Under the pieces are notes generated by a model. That model was not told the origin of the DNA. It saw only the letters and a list, made by a program, of their open reading frames with translations, and did no database searches. From Flavobacterium sp. (GTDB taxonomy: Bacteria > Bacteroidota > Bacteroidia > Flavobacteriales > Flavobacteriaceae), in contig NZ_JAPZSP010000017.1 in the NCBI RefSeq assembly GCF_027531705.1, positions 1-64,000 on the forward strand: a stretch of 64,000 bases of DNA, written 5' to 3'. The translations under genes were made by a program, and so were the position numbers. Positions 54,089-60,733 of this stretch are shown here, piece by piece (position 1 is the stretch's first letter; every line of letters begins with the position of its first letter).

Positions 54089-55708
54089 ATGAAAAAATTA
54101 TTTTTTATAACAATTTTATTAGGTTTTCAATCGCTTTTTGCACAGGAAACATTTACACGAAAAGATTCGCTTCGTGGTGGTTTACAATACGGAAAAGGTA
54201 ATTATGATGTATTGCGATATGATTTAAACATAAAAGTAAATATTGACGAAAAATCTATTTCGGGTTATAACGATATCACTTTCAAAGCAGCCATTAATAA
54301 AACCAAAAATATTCAAATCGATTTGTTTGAAAATATGGTAATTGATAGTATCATTCACAATAACGAAAAAATTCCTTTTACTAGAGAATTTAATGCTGTG
54401 TTTTTAACTTTTCCACAGTTTTTAGTTCAAAAATTTGAAAAAAAAATCAGGGTTTACTATTCTGGTAAACCGACCATTGCAAAACGTGCTCCTTGGGATG
54501 GCGGTTTTGTTTTTTCCAATGATAAACAAGGAAAACCTTGGGTTGGTGTTGCTTGTCAAGGCGATGGTGCCAGTTTATGGTTTCCCTGCAAAGATTCTCA
54601 AAGTGATGAACCCGATAATGGTGTTTCAATAAAAGTTGCCGTTCCAAATGGTTTAATGAACGTTTCCAACGGAAGATTGATTGGTAGTGAAGATTTGAAA
54701 AACGGCTATACTCGTTGGGATTGGGAAGTTAAAAATCCAATAAACAATTACGATATTACGGTAAATATTGCCGATTATGCGCATATTCATGATACTCACA
54801 ATGGTTTAGATTTAGATTATTATGTATTAAAAGAAAATGAAGCAAAAGCCAAAACTCATTTTGAAGAAGTCAAACCAATGTTAGATTGTTTTGAGAGTAA
54901 ATTTGGGAAATATCCTTTTGCCGAAGATGGTTACAAGTTAGTTGAAACGCCTTATTTGGGCATGGAACATCAAAGTGCCGTTGCTTACGGAAATGGGTAT
55001 CAAAAAGGCTATCGCGGAACGGATTTGTCTGATACTGGAATTGGTTTACTATTCGATTTTATCATTGTTCACGAAAGTGGTCACGAATGGTTTGGTAACA
55101 GTATAACCAGCAAAGATGTAGCCGATATGTGGATTCACGAAGGTTTTACTTGCTACTCCGAATCAGTTTTTTTAGAATGCCAATATGGTTACGAAAAAGC
55201 GCAAAAATACATCAACGGATTGAAACGAAATGTACTGAACGACAAACCTATAATGGGACAATTTGGTGTTGCCAACGAAGGTTCAAGCGATATGTATTAT
55301 AAAGGTGCGTTGATGCTAAATACCATAAGACATATACTAAACGACGATGCTAAATGGTGGAAATTGCTATTAAGTTACTCAGAAAAATTTCGTCATAGAA
55401 TTATTGACAATCGAATGGTAGTGGCTTATTTTGAACGTGAAACAGGATTAAATTTGAAACCCGTTTTCAATCAATATTTAAAGTATAAAAACATTCCAGT
55501 TCTTGAATTAAAAGTCACTAAAAAACAATTAGAATACCGCTGGAAAACAGACGAACCTAATTTAACAATGCCAATCGACATCAAAATAAAAGGAAAAGAA
55601 ACGCGCTTACAACCTACAAACGAATGGCAAAAATCAACTTTCAAAGTAAAAAAAATGAAAGAAATTGAAGTCTTGACCAATGAGTTTTTTGTGGATGTTG
55701 AGAAGTAG
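54089..55708 (+). CDS. M1 family zinc metallopeptidase (short form)
   Basis: 539 aa. Signal peptide MKKLFFITILLGFQSLFAQ. M1 N-terminal beta domain (YDVLRYDLNIKVNIDEKSISGYNDITFKA), then LGMEHQSAVAYGNGYQKG as the GxMEN-equivalent (here GMEH), and the zinc site HESGHEWFG (His328, Glu329, His332) with the third ligand Glu351 in MWIHEGFTCYSE. The usual C-terminal domain of aminopeptidase N is missing, as in many Bacteroidetes short M1 proteins. Known activity: aminopeptidase; location in the periplasm or outside. The start is 47 bp after the carboxylase stop, and the short gap holds no promoter I recognise. Confidence 0.88.
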   Translation: MKKLFFITILLGFQSLFAQETFTRKDSLRGGLQYGKGNYDVLRYDLNIKVNIDEKSISGYNDITFKAAINKTKNIQIDLFENMVIDSIIHNNEKIPFTREFNAVFLTFPQFLVQKFEKKIRVYYSGKPTIAKRAPWDGGFVFSNDKQGKPWVGVACQGDGASLWFPCKDSQSDEPDNGVSIKVAVPNGLMNVSNGRLIGSEDLKNGYTRWDWEVKNPINNYDITVNIADYAHIHDTHNGLDLDYYVLKENEAKAKTHFEEVKPMLDCFESKFGKYPFAEDGYKLVETPYLGMEHQSAVAYGNGYQKGYRGTDLSDTGIGLLFDFIIVHESGHEWFGNSITSKDVADMWIHEGFTCYSESVFLECQYGYEKAQKYINGLKRNVLNDKPIMGQFGVANEGSSDMYYKGALMLNTIRHILNDDAKWWKLLLSYSEKFRHRIIDNRMVVAYFERETGLNLKPVFNQYLKYKNIPVLELKVTKKQLEYRWKTDEPNLTMPIDIKIKGKETRLQPTNEWQKSTFKVKKMKEIEVLTNEFFVDVEK

Positions 55709-55794
55709 AAAAGTGATTTCCATGGCACAAATCAATATGTTAGCTGTTATAGTACAAAAAAATGAGCAAAAAAAATCAACCCAATAACAAGATA

Positions 55795-56361
55795 TTATTT
55801 TTGAACATATTTATCAGGATAAACTATTTCGTATTCACTTAAATTTAAAGCCTTTTTATCATAAAGACATATTTGTATAGCTGGTCTATAGTCTATAAAT
55901 TGTTTTTTATTATTAGGCTCAAGTATCATCCTATAAGTATACTCAGGACTTTTATCTGGCGAAATACTATTTACCCCAACAGCCCTAGAAGAAGAATAAT
56001 CAAAAATGTCTAATGTATATTTTAAATAATAGAAAATATCAGATACAGTTGTTGTTTCATCATCAATTAATCCTTCACTCCTCATAAGATCAATAATTGA
56101 ACCAAATAAATCCATATGTTCTGGCTCACCTACTAAATCAAAACATTCTTTAGTATTAAAATCACATTTTGCTTTACATACAATATAATTATTTTTCATT
56201 TTTACTTTGCCCCACCAATGAGACAAATATTCAAATGTATCCCAAAAATAAAAACCATAACCAAGCCATGCGTCATCCGATTTACATTCGAATGGCCCAC
56301 TATTTATTACTTCCTGAGGATTTTTATCCTTAAGTGTTTGAAAAAGAATTTTTCGAGACAA
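55795..56361 (-). CDS. Putative toxin with ADP-ribosyltransferase-like N-terminus (TAC-type operon)
   Basis: 188 aa, no signal peptide. The N-terminus has ILFQTLKDKNPQEVINSG and then DAWLGYGFYFWDTFEYLSHWWGKVKMKNNYIV, resembling the nucleotide-binding core of PARP/DUF3990-type ADP-ribosyltransferases (GxGFYFW followed by a helix with W). No clear catalytic Glu can be assigned by eye. It is the last gene of a three-gene operon, 7 bp behind a SecB-like chaperone gene, itself behind a small protein gene. By analogy with the described CmdTAC system, where the toxin is an ADP-ribosyltransferase and the chaperone SecB-like, it is probably the toxin (inference). Codon use is AT-rich, like its neighbours. 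Confidence 0.5.
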   Translation of the reverse strand: MSRKILFQTLKDKNPQEVINSGPFECKSDDAWLGYGFYFWDTFEYLSHWWGKVKMKNNYIVCKAKCDFNTKECFDLVGEPEHMDLFGSIIDLMRSEGLIDDETTTVSDIFYYLKYTLDIFDYSSSRAVGVNSISPDKSPEYTYRMILEPNNKKQFIDYRPAIQICLYDKKALNLSEYEIVYPDKYVQK

Positions 56362-56368
56362 AACTAAA

Positions 56369-56782
56369 CTATTTAACTATTGTATTAGCTCTCAATACTG
56401 GCTCTAGCTCCGAAAGATTATAAGTCGGTAATACAAGTACAGGAATATTTGCTTGCAATGTTATTGTACTAATGAATGCTCTTAAATACGGAAATACAAT
56501 AGCTATTGAATTTGTAAAGAAAAATGAAGGTATTTCATCTTTAGACGTAACTCCTTCTATTTTGAAAGTCCCAACACATGTTACTTTAATAAATTGGTAA
56601 TTATCGTTTTCTGTATCAATAACTGTAAAATCTAATTTTAATTCATATTCAGAAGTTTTTTGATTAAAAACTCCATGTGGTTCAAAATTAACATCGACTT
56701 TTTTTGTTTGTTGTGTCTCAAAGTCTATTGCTACTTTCGTAAACATATAGCTTATCAATTGAAATGATGCACTTTTACTCAT
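56369..56782 (-). CDS. SecB-like chaperone (TAC-type operon)
   Basis: 137 aa. Aligning by eye with SecB: FQLISYMFTKVAIDFE matches the N-terminal strand, the middle reads FTVIDTENDNYQFIKVTCVGTFKIEGV, and FFFTNSIAIVFPYLRAFISTITLQANIPVLVLPTYNL matches the SecB segment with PNILFPYAR...FPQLNLAPVNF. So it has the SecB fold. In solo form SecB is an export chaperone of Proteobacteria, while SecB-like genes elsewhere are often linked to toxin-antitoxin pairs, where they stabilise an aggregation-prone antitoxin. It lies 11 bp downstream of a small protein gene and 7 bp upstream of the putative toxin. Confidence 0.75.
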   Translation of the reverse strand: MSKSASFQLISYMFTKVAIDFETQQTKKVDVNFEPHGVFNQKTSEYELKLDFTVIDTENDNYQFIKVTCVGTFKIEGVTSKDEIPSFFFTNSIAIVFPYLRAFISTITLQANIPVLVLPTYNLSELEPVLRANTIVK

Positions 56783-56793
56783 ATCTAATATAA

Positions 56794-57024
56794 TTAAAAT
56801 AAAAACTCCGAAGAGTACTTCGGAGTTGCTAATTTATCGTTATTTTCTTTAATAATAAAATATTTTTCTTCTTGCCACTTAAAGAACATTTTAGTAACAT
56901 CTAAAAATTCTTTAAGTTTAGGTCCTTTTGGAGACTCTTTTTTTGTTCTCTCCCAATCACTTTCAATTTTTTCACGAGAATTATCTTGAAAGTACTTCTT
57001 AAGTTTTAATAACATTTCGCTCAT
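56794..57024 (-). CDS. Small protein, putative antitoxin of the TAC-type operon
   Basis: 76 aa, no recognised domain. It starts with MSEMLLKLKKYFQDNSREKIESDWERTKKES and ends with an aromatic-rich tail (MFFKWQEEKYFIIKEN...KYSSEFLF), the kind of hydrophobic C-terminal region that SecB-like chaperones recognise in TAC antitoxins (ChAD-like, inference). The start has an unusual purine-rich AAAGGA site 10 nt upstream; such SD-like sites are rare in flavobacteria. It is first in the operon, behind a promoter overlapped by a palindrome. No DNA-binding motif is evident by eye. Confidence 0.5.
   Translation of the reverse strand: MSEMLLKLKKYFQDNSREKIESDWERTKKESPKGPKLKEFLDVTKMFFKWQEEKYFIIKENNDKLATPKYSSEFLF
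56796..56827 (-). terminator. Hairpin plus T-tract at the 3' end of the antitoxin gene
   Basis: AACTCCGAAG (56804-56813) and CTTCGGAGTT (56818-56827) are perfect 10-bp arms with a 4-nt loop. On the minus strand the stem is followed by TTTTATTTTAA. It overlaps the last codons and precedes the chaperone gene, so it looks like an intra-operon terminator or attenuator. Confidence 0.55.
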
Positions 57025-57059
57025 AATATTTCCTTTCTTTTATTGTATGTTACCTTCAA

Positions 57060-57067
57060 CAAAGGTA
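57060..57067 (-). promoter_or_regulatory. -7 element TACCTTTG of the TAC-type operon
   Basis: Exact TAnnTTTG on the minus strand, 36 bp before the ATG at 57024. Confidence 0.55.
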
Positions 57068-57091
57068 TATATATTGTTCATATATATAACC
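57064..57091. promoter_or_regulatory. Palindrome overlapping the TAC operon promoter (candidate operator)
   Basis: GGTATATATAT - TGTTC - ATATATATAACC: near-perfect inverted repeat of about 11-12 bp per arm, sharing its GGTA with the -7 element. The placement suits autoregulation by an antitoxin complex. Confidence 0.5.
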
Positions 57092-57245
57092 ATCTTTAAC
57101 AATTTATACTGATTCTAAATTACTAAGTCCTCAATTATCTCTTATAGAATCTTTACTAACAACTACTATACCACTATTATATAACGCTAAATTTTAATTA
57201 ATATTTTCTTGATAATCATGCTTATTTTTAACATAAACTACAACA

Positions 57246-57378
57246 GCTAACAGCCGTTTCACGAAATTGCGGGGTTTGGGATTTATCAGAATTGGTAATT
57301 TTTGAAACTAAATTTTGTCTATATTTGTAATCAAAAGTGTTGAAAATCCGCAACTTCGTGAAGCGGCGACACGTTAGC
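57246..57378 (+). repeat. attC-like site 1
   Basis: 133 bp, from GCTAAC (57246-57251) to GTTAGC (57373-57378). Between them the arms GCCGTTTCACGAAATTGCGG (57253-57272) and CCGCAACTTCGTGAAGCGGC (57348-57367) are complementary at 18 of 20 positions, with unequal flanks of 1 and 5 nt. This is the architecture of an integron attC site. Confidence 0.6.
57320..57327 (+). promoter_or_regulatory. -7 element TATATTTG inside attC-like site 1
   Basis: Exact TAnnTTTG in the attC loop, with TTG at 57302-57304 (15-bp spacing). It would transcribe the cassette gene at 57392 from about 57334. Confidence 0.4.
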
Positions 57379-57391
57379 AGCAATATTAAAA

Positions 57392-58018
57392 ATGAGCAAA
57401 CGAACATTTAACTTAACAATCACAAAACAAAGTAGAGCACTTACTGTGATTTTCTTATTGCCAATTATTGTATTTATTTCTATTGTTATTAAATTTGAAT
57501 CAGATAGTTTCATATTAGGTGGAACAGCATTATTATTTTTCCTTTTTTTAAGCTATTATTTCTTAATTGGAGAATTAACTGTCTCGATTTATGACGAAAA
57601 AATTCATTTTGAATGGAAAAAGAAATTATTTTTTAATTACCGTGATATTGAAACAATCAAGGAATCAGATATTGAGAAAATTGTCGTTGATGATGGAAAG
57701 TATCTCAGACAAATTAGTACATCAAACATATCCATTAGTCTTGGTACAAGCAGAATAAAACCCAAAGATTCCTCTAAATTAATTTCTTATTTCAAATCAA
57801 AATATACTGTAATTAATAGTTGGGAAAATATCTCAAAAAGTAGATTAAACTCATTCTATAAAATAAATATAGTTGTCTTAATACTTGTTGGTATTATATT
57901 TATTTCACTCGTGTTTATAAAAGGATTTCAACCAAAATTGCTTTTTATATTTCTGTTTTGTGTTCCTCAGTTGATTATGTATGGCAAACAAATGAAGGAT
58001 ACAATCAATAAAAAATAA
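57392..58018 (+). CDS. Cassette-borne membrane protein of unknown function
   Basis: 208 aa. Two hydrophobic segments near the N-terminus (about 17-35 and 39-60: VIFLLPIIVFISIVI, GGTALLFFLFLSYYFL) and two near the C-terminus (about 154-172 and 177-195). Between them lies a soluble, strand-rich part (LTVSIYDEKIHFEWKKKLFFNYRDIETIKESDIEKI..., ISLGTSRIKPKDSSKLISYFKSKY) that resembles a bacterial PH-like domain. No catalytic motif. It lies between two attC-like sites, starting 14 bp after the first and ending 8 bp before the second, the layout of an integron cassette gene. Start MSKRTF shares MSK with the small ORF at 55762. Confidence 0.6.
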   Translation: MSKRTFNLTITKQSRALTVIFLLPIIVFISIVIKFESDSFILGGTALLFFLFLSYYFLIGELTVSIYDEKIHFEWKKKLFFNYRDIETIKESDIEKIVVDDGKYLRQISTSNISISLGTSRIKPKDSSKLISYFKSKYTVINSWENISKSRLNSFYKINIVVLILVGIIFISLVFIKGFQPKLLFIFLFCVPQLIMYGKQMKDTINKK

Positions 58019-58026
58019 ATACTGCT

Positions 58027-58155
58027 GCTAACAGCTGTTTGCAAAAATTGCGAAACTTTAGCAAGTCGGACGTATTTCTTTCGCAAGATTTATTACTTTA
58101 ACATAAAATAATCAGTTCCGAAGTTCGCAACCTCGCCAAGCTAGATAACGTTAGA
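58027..58155 (+). repeat. attC-like site 2
   Basis: 129 bp from GCTAAC (58027-58032) to GTTAGA (58150-58155). Followed by T, the end GTTAGAT fits the attC core GTTRRRY. The inner stem TTGCGAAACTT (from 58048) pairs with AAGTTCGCAA (58121-58130) with one bulged A, a hallmark of attC, and AGCT pairs further out. Arms are less conserved than in site 1. Confidence 0.55.
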
Positions 58156-58198
58156 TTTTATAAGTCAAATCATTTTCATCCAAACAGCGTTAAAAATC

Positions 58199-59239
58199 CT
58201 ACTCCAAACTCTCTTTTCTTAAGATTTTTCCAGTAGCCGTTTCTTTGAATTTTGGTATAAAAATTACTTCTTTTGGTTTTTCATATTTGTCTAAATCATC
58301 AAAAAGAGTGCTTTCCAACTCCAATTTTTCGCCTTCAATTACCAAAATTACTTTTTCGCCTAATTCTTTATCTTCTTTGGCTGCAATGAAAAATCTTGGC
58401 TCGATTTTGTCAAATAATTTTTGCTCAATTTCTTCAGGAATTAACTTGATGCCACCGCTGTTTATCACATTATCATAACGACCAATAAACTTAAATTGGT
58501 TTTCGTTTACCAATTCAACAATATCGTTTGTTACAATAACTTCATCTGAAATTCTTGGCGCATGAAGCACTAAACAATTTCTATCGTCATACGAAATAGT
58601 AACTTCTGGCAAAACGGTAAATGCCTTCTCGCCTACTAATTTTGCTGCAATATGCGTAATGGTTTCGGTCATTCCGTAGGTTTCATAAACTTTAGTCGAA
58701 ACTTTCATCAATTGTTTTTCCAAATCTGGATTGATTTTGGCACCACCAACAATCATTTTTTTAACTCTTTTCAAACCAGCCATAGAACTTTTTGCTTGCA
58801 ACGGAACCATAGCAGCAAAATCATAAAAAGTATCATTATTATACAATGGATTGGCACTTGGCGCTACAAAATCCATATCTAAACCTAGAATAAAAGCTCT
58901 GATGAACATCATTTTTCCAGCAATATATTTGGTTGGTAAACAATGTAAAGCCTTATCACCAGGATTTAATTCAAAGAAATCACCTGTCGCTAATGCCGAA
59001 TTTACCATAGCTTGTTTGTCTATTCTAATCAGTTTGGGTGCACCAGTTGTTCCAGATGTTTTAACTTCTAAATAGGGTTTGTCATCAAACCAATCTAAAA
59101 AGAAATTTCCAACAGGTTTCTGAAAATCAGCACCTTCTTTTATGAAACTATAAGCTACACGCAACATATCATCTGCGCTAAAATGGAAACCGTTTAACTT
59201 GAATTTGTTGTGAACGTTGTTGTAAGTTGGATTAATCAT
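58199..59239 (-). CDS. menE: AMP-dependent acyl-CoA ligase, probably o-succinylbenzoate-CoA ligase (MenE)
   Basis: 346 aa, shorter than typical MenE (about 450-490), as usual in Bacteroidetes. ATP-binding P-loop YLEVKTSGTTGAPKLIRIDKQAM near residue 55, then CLPTKYIAGKMMFIRAFILG, YETYGMTETITHIAAK (adenylation A5-like) and the hinge IGRYDNVINSGGIKLIPEEIEQKL. The C-terminal catalytic lysine is in ATGKILRKE. Known step: CoA ligation of o-succinylbenzoate in menaquinone synthesis. The start overlaps the CPBP gene end by 8 bp, so the two are co-translated; other men genes are not seen in the window. Confidence 0.75.
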   Translation of the reverse strand: MINPTYNNVHNKFKLNGFHFSADDMLRVAYSFIKEGADFQKPVGNFFLDWFDDKPYLEVKTSGTTGAPKLIRIDKQAMVNSALATGDFFELNPGDKALHCLPTKYIAGKMMFIRAFILGLDMDFVAPSANPLYNNDTFYDFAAMVPLQAKSSMAGLKRVKKMIVGGAKINPDLEKQLMKVSTKVYETYGMTETITHIAAKLVGEKAFTVLPEVTISYDDRNCLVLHAPRISDEVIVTNDIVELVNENQFKFIGRYDNVINSGGIKLIPEEIEQKLFDKIEPRFFIAAKEDKELGEKVILVIEGEKLELESTLFDDLDKYEKPKEVIFIPKFKETATGKILRKESLE

Positions 59240-60194
59240 TAGTTCCTTGTATTTCGTTGATTAGATTAGAATTTGTTGAATGAATTTCACCAGTAAGTTT
59301 TTCTTTCCAGTTCGTCCAATTGTATTTTTTAGCAAAAATAAATAGCAAAATTGGATATATTATTAAAACAGGTGCAATAACATCGAAACCTGCTGATGGT
59401 TCGGAAATATCTTTTAAAATTGAATGTGTTTGAAACGCTGACCAATCTGCGGTAACTAACAAAGCTCCGACCAAATTATTGGCAGCATGAAAACCAAGAG
59501 AAAGTTCCATTCCTTCATCCATGAGCGTTAAAATTCCTAGAAAAAAACCTGTTCCTATATAGTAAACTAAGACGATGTAACCCATTTTAGTCACTTCGGG
59601 ATTGGCAATATGCATTAATCCAAAAATTGAAGATGTCGTGATCAATGGAAACCATTTATTGCGAGCTAAATTTCCAAAACCTTGCATCAAATAACCTCTA
59701 AAAACATATTCTTCACAGCTGGTTTGAATAGGAATCATAAGTGTTCCAATGATTACCAAAATCAAAAATGGAACTAATTTGAAGTTCATTACAAAACTTT
59801 CAGGCGAAGTATAATAAAGAATTGCCGTTGAAATTATGGTAAAAAGTGACCAAATTGTAAATGAAAATAAAATACGACTCCAATCGACTTTTGCTCTTGA
59901 AGTTGTAACAGATAACATGGTTTGTTTGTGAATGTTTTTTACAACAATATAAATCCCAAACATGGCGAAAACAAAGCTAAGCATTATCAAAAATAAGGTC
60001 AAATTTGGCTCGAGATATGTCATCAAACTTTTTTCGTCTAATTGCGGCATTCCTTTTCCATCAGAAAATGATTTGGCAAAAATTCCAATCATCAACGGAA
60101 TCTGTCCGAAGCTTGATATTAAAATGACAACTAATGAGCCAACAATGTATTTCCAAAATTTGTTTTCGGGTTTAATTCCCTGTTCTATAAACAT
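59232..60194 (-). CDS. CPBP family intramembrane glutamic endopeptidase
   Basis: 320 aa, about eight membrane spans. Conserved CPBP motifs: CEEYVFRGYLMQGFG (EExxxR), SIFGLMHIANPE (FxxxH) and GFHAANNLVGALL (HxxxN/B). Relatives include the Rce1 prenyl-protease type and bacterial bacteriocin-immunity or stress proteins. Substrate is unknown. It is 8 bp upstream of, and overlaps, the menE gene on the minus strand. Flavobacteria commonly carry several such genes. Confidence 0.85.
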   Translation of the reverse strand: MFIEQGIKPENKFWKYIVGSLVVILISSFGQIPLMIGIFAKSFSDGKGMPQLDEKSLMTYLEPNLTLFLIMLSFVFAMFGIYIVVKNIHKQTMLSVTTSRAKVDWSRILFSFTIWSLFTIISTAILYYTSPESFVMNFKLVPFLILVIIGTLMIPIQTSCEEYVFRGYLMQGFGNLARNKWFPLITTSSIFGLMHIANPEVTKMGYIVLVYYIGTGFFLGILTLMDEGMELSLGFHAANNLVGALLVTADWSAFQTHSILKDISEPSAGFDVIAPVLIIYPILLFIFAKKYNWTNWKEKLTGEIHSTNSNLINEIQGTND

Positions 60195-60236
60195 ATTATC
60201 TAAAATTTAAAGTTTTAAGATTAGTTCTGAAAAAAC

Positions 60237-60244
60237 TAAATTTG
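60237..60244 (+). promoter_or_regulatory. -7 element TAAATTTG for the ArsC-family gene
   Basis: TAnnTTTG match, 69 bp before the ATG at 60313. The long leader makes it less certain than the other sites. Confidence 0.35.
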
Positions 60245-60312
60245 TTACGCACAAGTTACGCCTTTTTTAAAATATATTTCAATTACTTTGTATAAAAAAT
60301 TCAACTAAAATC

Positions 60313-60654
60313 ATGATACAAATTTTACACAATGCACGTTGCGGAAAATCAAGAGATTGCTTAGCATTTTTAACCGAATCTGGAAAAGAATTTGAAGTAA
60401 TAAAATACCTTGAAACCGTTCCTACTTTTGAAGAATTAAAAGAAATCATCTCAAAATTAGGAATCAAACCAATCGATTTAGTTAGAAAAAAAGAACCTAT
60501 TTGGCTCGAAAATTTTAAAAACAAAACGTTGTCAGATACCGAAATCATTGAAGCTATGGTGGCAAATCCAATTCTTATTGAAAGACCAATTGTCATTAAT
60601 GGCGAGAAAGCTGTTATTGCACGACCATTGGAAAATGCTAAGTCTATTTTGTAA
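60313..60654 (+). CDS. arsC: ArsC/Spx-type glutaredoxin-fold protein (arsenate reductase family)
   Basis: 113 aa, typical ArsC length. Catalytic Cys10 in MIQILHNARCGKSRD, with one Cys instead of a CxxC, then LVRKKEPIWLE and MVANPILIERPIVINGEKAVIARPLE, which includes the arginine and RPI motif of the arsenate reductase/YffB branch. Known reaction: reduction of arsenate to arsenite by glutathione or glutaredoxin. No arsenic-efflux gene (arsB, acr3) is nearby, so a housekeeping role as in YffB is also possible. Confidence 0.82.
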   Translation: MIQILHNARCGKSRDCLAFLTESGKEFEVIKYLETVPTFEELKEIISKLGIKPIDLVRKKEPIWLENFKNKTLSDTEIIEAMVANPILIERPIVINGEKAVIARPLENAKSIL

Positions 60655-60733
60655 GTTTTTGCTTTTAACAAACATTTGTGATTTAGTCTTTAAACCATTA
60701 TCTAGCTTTGTGGTCTTACAATAAACTTTTTAT

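Larger units (their letters stand above)
55739..58154. mobile_element. Putative attC-type cassette island (two cassettes, no integrase)
   Basis: The segment is bounded by GTTAGC at 55739 on the left and GTTAGA at 58150 on the right and contains two attC-like sites, a TAC-like operon on the minus strand and a membrane-protein gene on the plus strand. By integron rules (cut in G/TT) cassette 1 would be about 55740-57373 and cassette 2 about 57374-58150. The phrase after each left boundary is similar (GTTAGCTG...AAAAATGAGCAAA at 55739; GTTAGCAG...AAAAATGAGCAAA at 57373). No integrase is in the window. The boundaries are inferred. Confidence 0.5.

Noticed and set aside
55723..55745. TGGCAC word near the left boundary of the island as another sigma-54 site
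   Set aside because: The -12 TTGC partner is missing at the right spacing (AATA instead).
55762..55842. 26-residue ORF (MSKKNQPNNK...) after GTTAGC
   Set aside because: It runs into the 3' end of the putative toxin gene on the other strand and has no sign of its own function; kept only as a possible cassette remnant.
57100..57245. Another attC-like site or small gene between the TAC promoter and attC site 1
   Set aside because: Only AT-rich sequence with an isolated ACGCTAA; no complementary arms and no ORF.
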